From Entonaema liquescens (Eukaryota > Ascomycota > Sordariomycetes > Xylariales > Xylariaceae), in assembly GCA_902805475.1 (NCBI GenBank), contig CADCSX010000005.1, positions 817,501 through 881,500 of the forward strand: 64,000 bases of DNA, read 5' to 3'. The notes below the pieces were generated by a model. It did not search any database and was not told the origin of the DNA. It worked only from the letters and a program-made list of their open reading frames with translations. This document shows, in pieces, positions 63,008-64,000 of the stretch. Each line of letters begins with the position of its first letter. The stretch's first letter is position 1. Position numbers and translations under genes: made by a program.

Positions 63008-64000
63008 ATGGAGAGCTGGTTCAACGATGTGGGTAGACCTGCCCTGTTCGATGCTTTAAATGGAGTCTGTGATCGAATTGATAATGAGCTCAATGAAGGT
63101 GCGTGCGATTTGACTTATATATTCATTCTTATGAGAAATACTGAGTTTCAATAATAGAGTTCAAATCATATAGAGACGAAAATGTCCGGCTTTCTTCTGA
63201 ACTTGAAATTCTGAGAGCCAAGGTCTCTGATGTAGATCAGGTTAAGGAAGAGAACATTGCTCTGAAAAGAGAGCTTCATACGCTTAGGGATACTAATCGT
63301 GCGAGCGCTTTGTCCATAGACAAATCCAAAACTCGCGATGATGCCAGGAATGGTCGATCCCCCCTTACACCTAAGTCTATGAACCAAGTTTCGAATCCTA
63401 GGTCATCTACTAAATTAAACAATATCGATGGACTGGATTTTACTCAGCTTAAAGAAGACTACGTCAAACTGAACGGGAACTATACGAAACTACATGAGAA
63501 GTATTTAGAGCTCGAAGATGCTCATGCGAAGTTAAATCAGCGGCTTCGAGAAAAGACGAAAGCCTACAATCAATGGATGGATCATGCAAACCAGTTGGAT
63601 GAAATATGCAAGAAACGTAGCCGGATAATCAAAAAGCTAGAATCCAAGTTGGATGCGGCGGCTACGGCGGCCTCCGGACCTTTCGATGAAAGCCTTGCTT
63701 TGGAAACACCACCTCCGCCTGTGAATAAACATCATGTTGCTACTCATGAATCTGTCGACTGTGATGTTCACAATGAGCCGAGGTCCACGGGGCTCAATCC
63801 CTCGTCGGAGGAAACCCCACTGAAATGGTCAGCAACTAACGCCGATGACAATGGAAACAATTCACCTAGAAGAGTATCCCCACTGGAGCCCATGCGAATA
63901 AAGACGGAACCACGGGTCAGTCCGGAGAGTAATGTTGCAACTGGATCGGAAAGTTGTATCAGCACTGTGGCTGGTGAATCATATCCATTGCCACCTCTCC
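63008..64000 (+). CDS. Sae2/Ctp1/CtIP-like DNA-end resection factor, 5' part
   Basis: Cofactor of the MRN nuclease in double-strand-break processing, if the assignment is right. Exon 1 is 63008-63098, an intron runs 63099-63157, and exon 2 is open to the window edge. The N-terminus begins MESWFNDVGRPALFDALNG and reads into a heptad-rich coiled coil (about residues 20-75 and again about 130-200). A Ser/Pro/Thr-rich stretch with several SP and TP sites follows (for example SPLTPKS). This N-terminal coiled coil and phosphosite-rich middle match fungal CtIP-type proteins. The diagnostic C-terminal CxxC and RHR motifs lie beyond the window, so the identity rests on the N-terminus. It is divergent from the CCHC gene, with the AT element between them. 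Confidence 0.7.

Overview
The window comes from a filamentous ascomycete. It has short GT-AG introns of about 53-114 nt with CTAAC-type branch sites, a fungal non-reducing polyketide synthase, fungal Zn2Cys6 regulators, a HET-domain protein and an AT-only relic consistent with RIP. The DHN-melanin gene set (PKS, two regulators, a reductase) recalls Sordariomycetes, and the Xylariales/Amphisphaeriales layout in particular. That placement is an inference from gene content.

Left part, about 1-44 kb: a sparse melanin locus. A Cmr1/Pig1-type regulator with two C2H2 fingers and a Zn2Cys6 cluster (4442-7593, +) is followed by a Brn1/Thr1-type hydroxynaphthalene reductase (13045-13967, +), an AflR-like Zn2Cys6 regulator (20920-22185, -), a melanin-type SAT-KS-AT-PT-ACP-ACP-TE polyketide synthase (30892-37486, -) and an Abr1/Fet3-like secreted multicopper oxidase (42298-44203, -). 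The PKS should make 1,3,6,8-tetrahydroxynaphthalene and the reductase should reduce the hydroxynaphthalenes. The two regulators probably switch the genes on, and the oxidase could polymerise DHN outside the cell. No scytalone dehydratase was seen here. Gene-free gaps of 5-9 kb separate these genes.

Right part, about 45-64 kb: a HET-domain gene (45089-47098, -), then a compact housekeeping block. The block holds the largest subunit of RNA polymerase III (47543-52062, -), a DDHD-domain phospholipase (53248-56614, +), a seven-knuckle CCHC nucleic-acid-binding protein of the Gis2/Byr3/CNBP type (57794-58949, -, seven coding exons) and the 5' part of a Sae2/Ctp1/CtIP-like DNA-end resection factor (63008 to the window edge, +).

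Between the last two genes sits a 744-bp element, almost purely A+T. It is bounded by G-run-containing terminal inverted repeats and a TA duplication, and looks like a RIP-degraded Tc1/mariner-type element or MITE.

Single-base frame breaks, nearly all in short homopolymers, occur in five genes: CMR1-like (three), reductase, multicopper oxidase, Pol III subunit and DDHD phospholipase. Because an essential Pol III gene is among them, assembly indels are the most economical explanation. The PKS, AflR-like, HET, CCHC and CtIP-like genes read cleanly.
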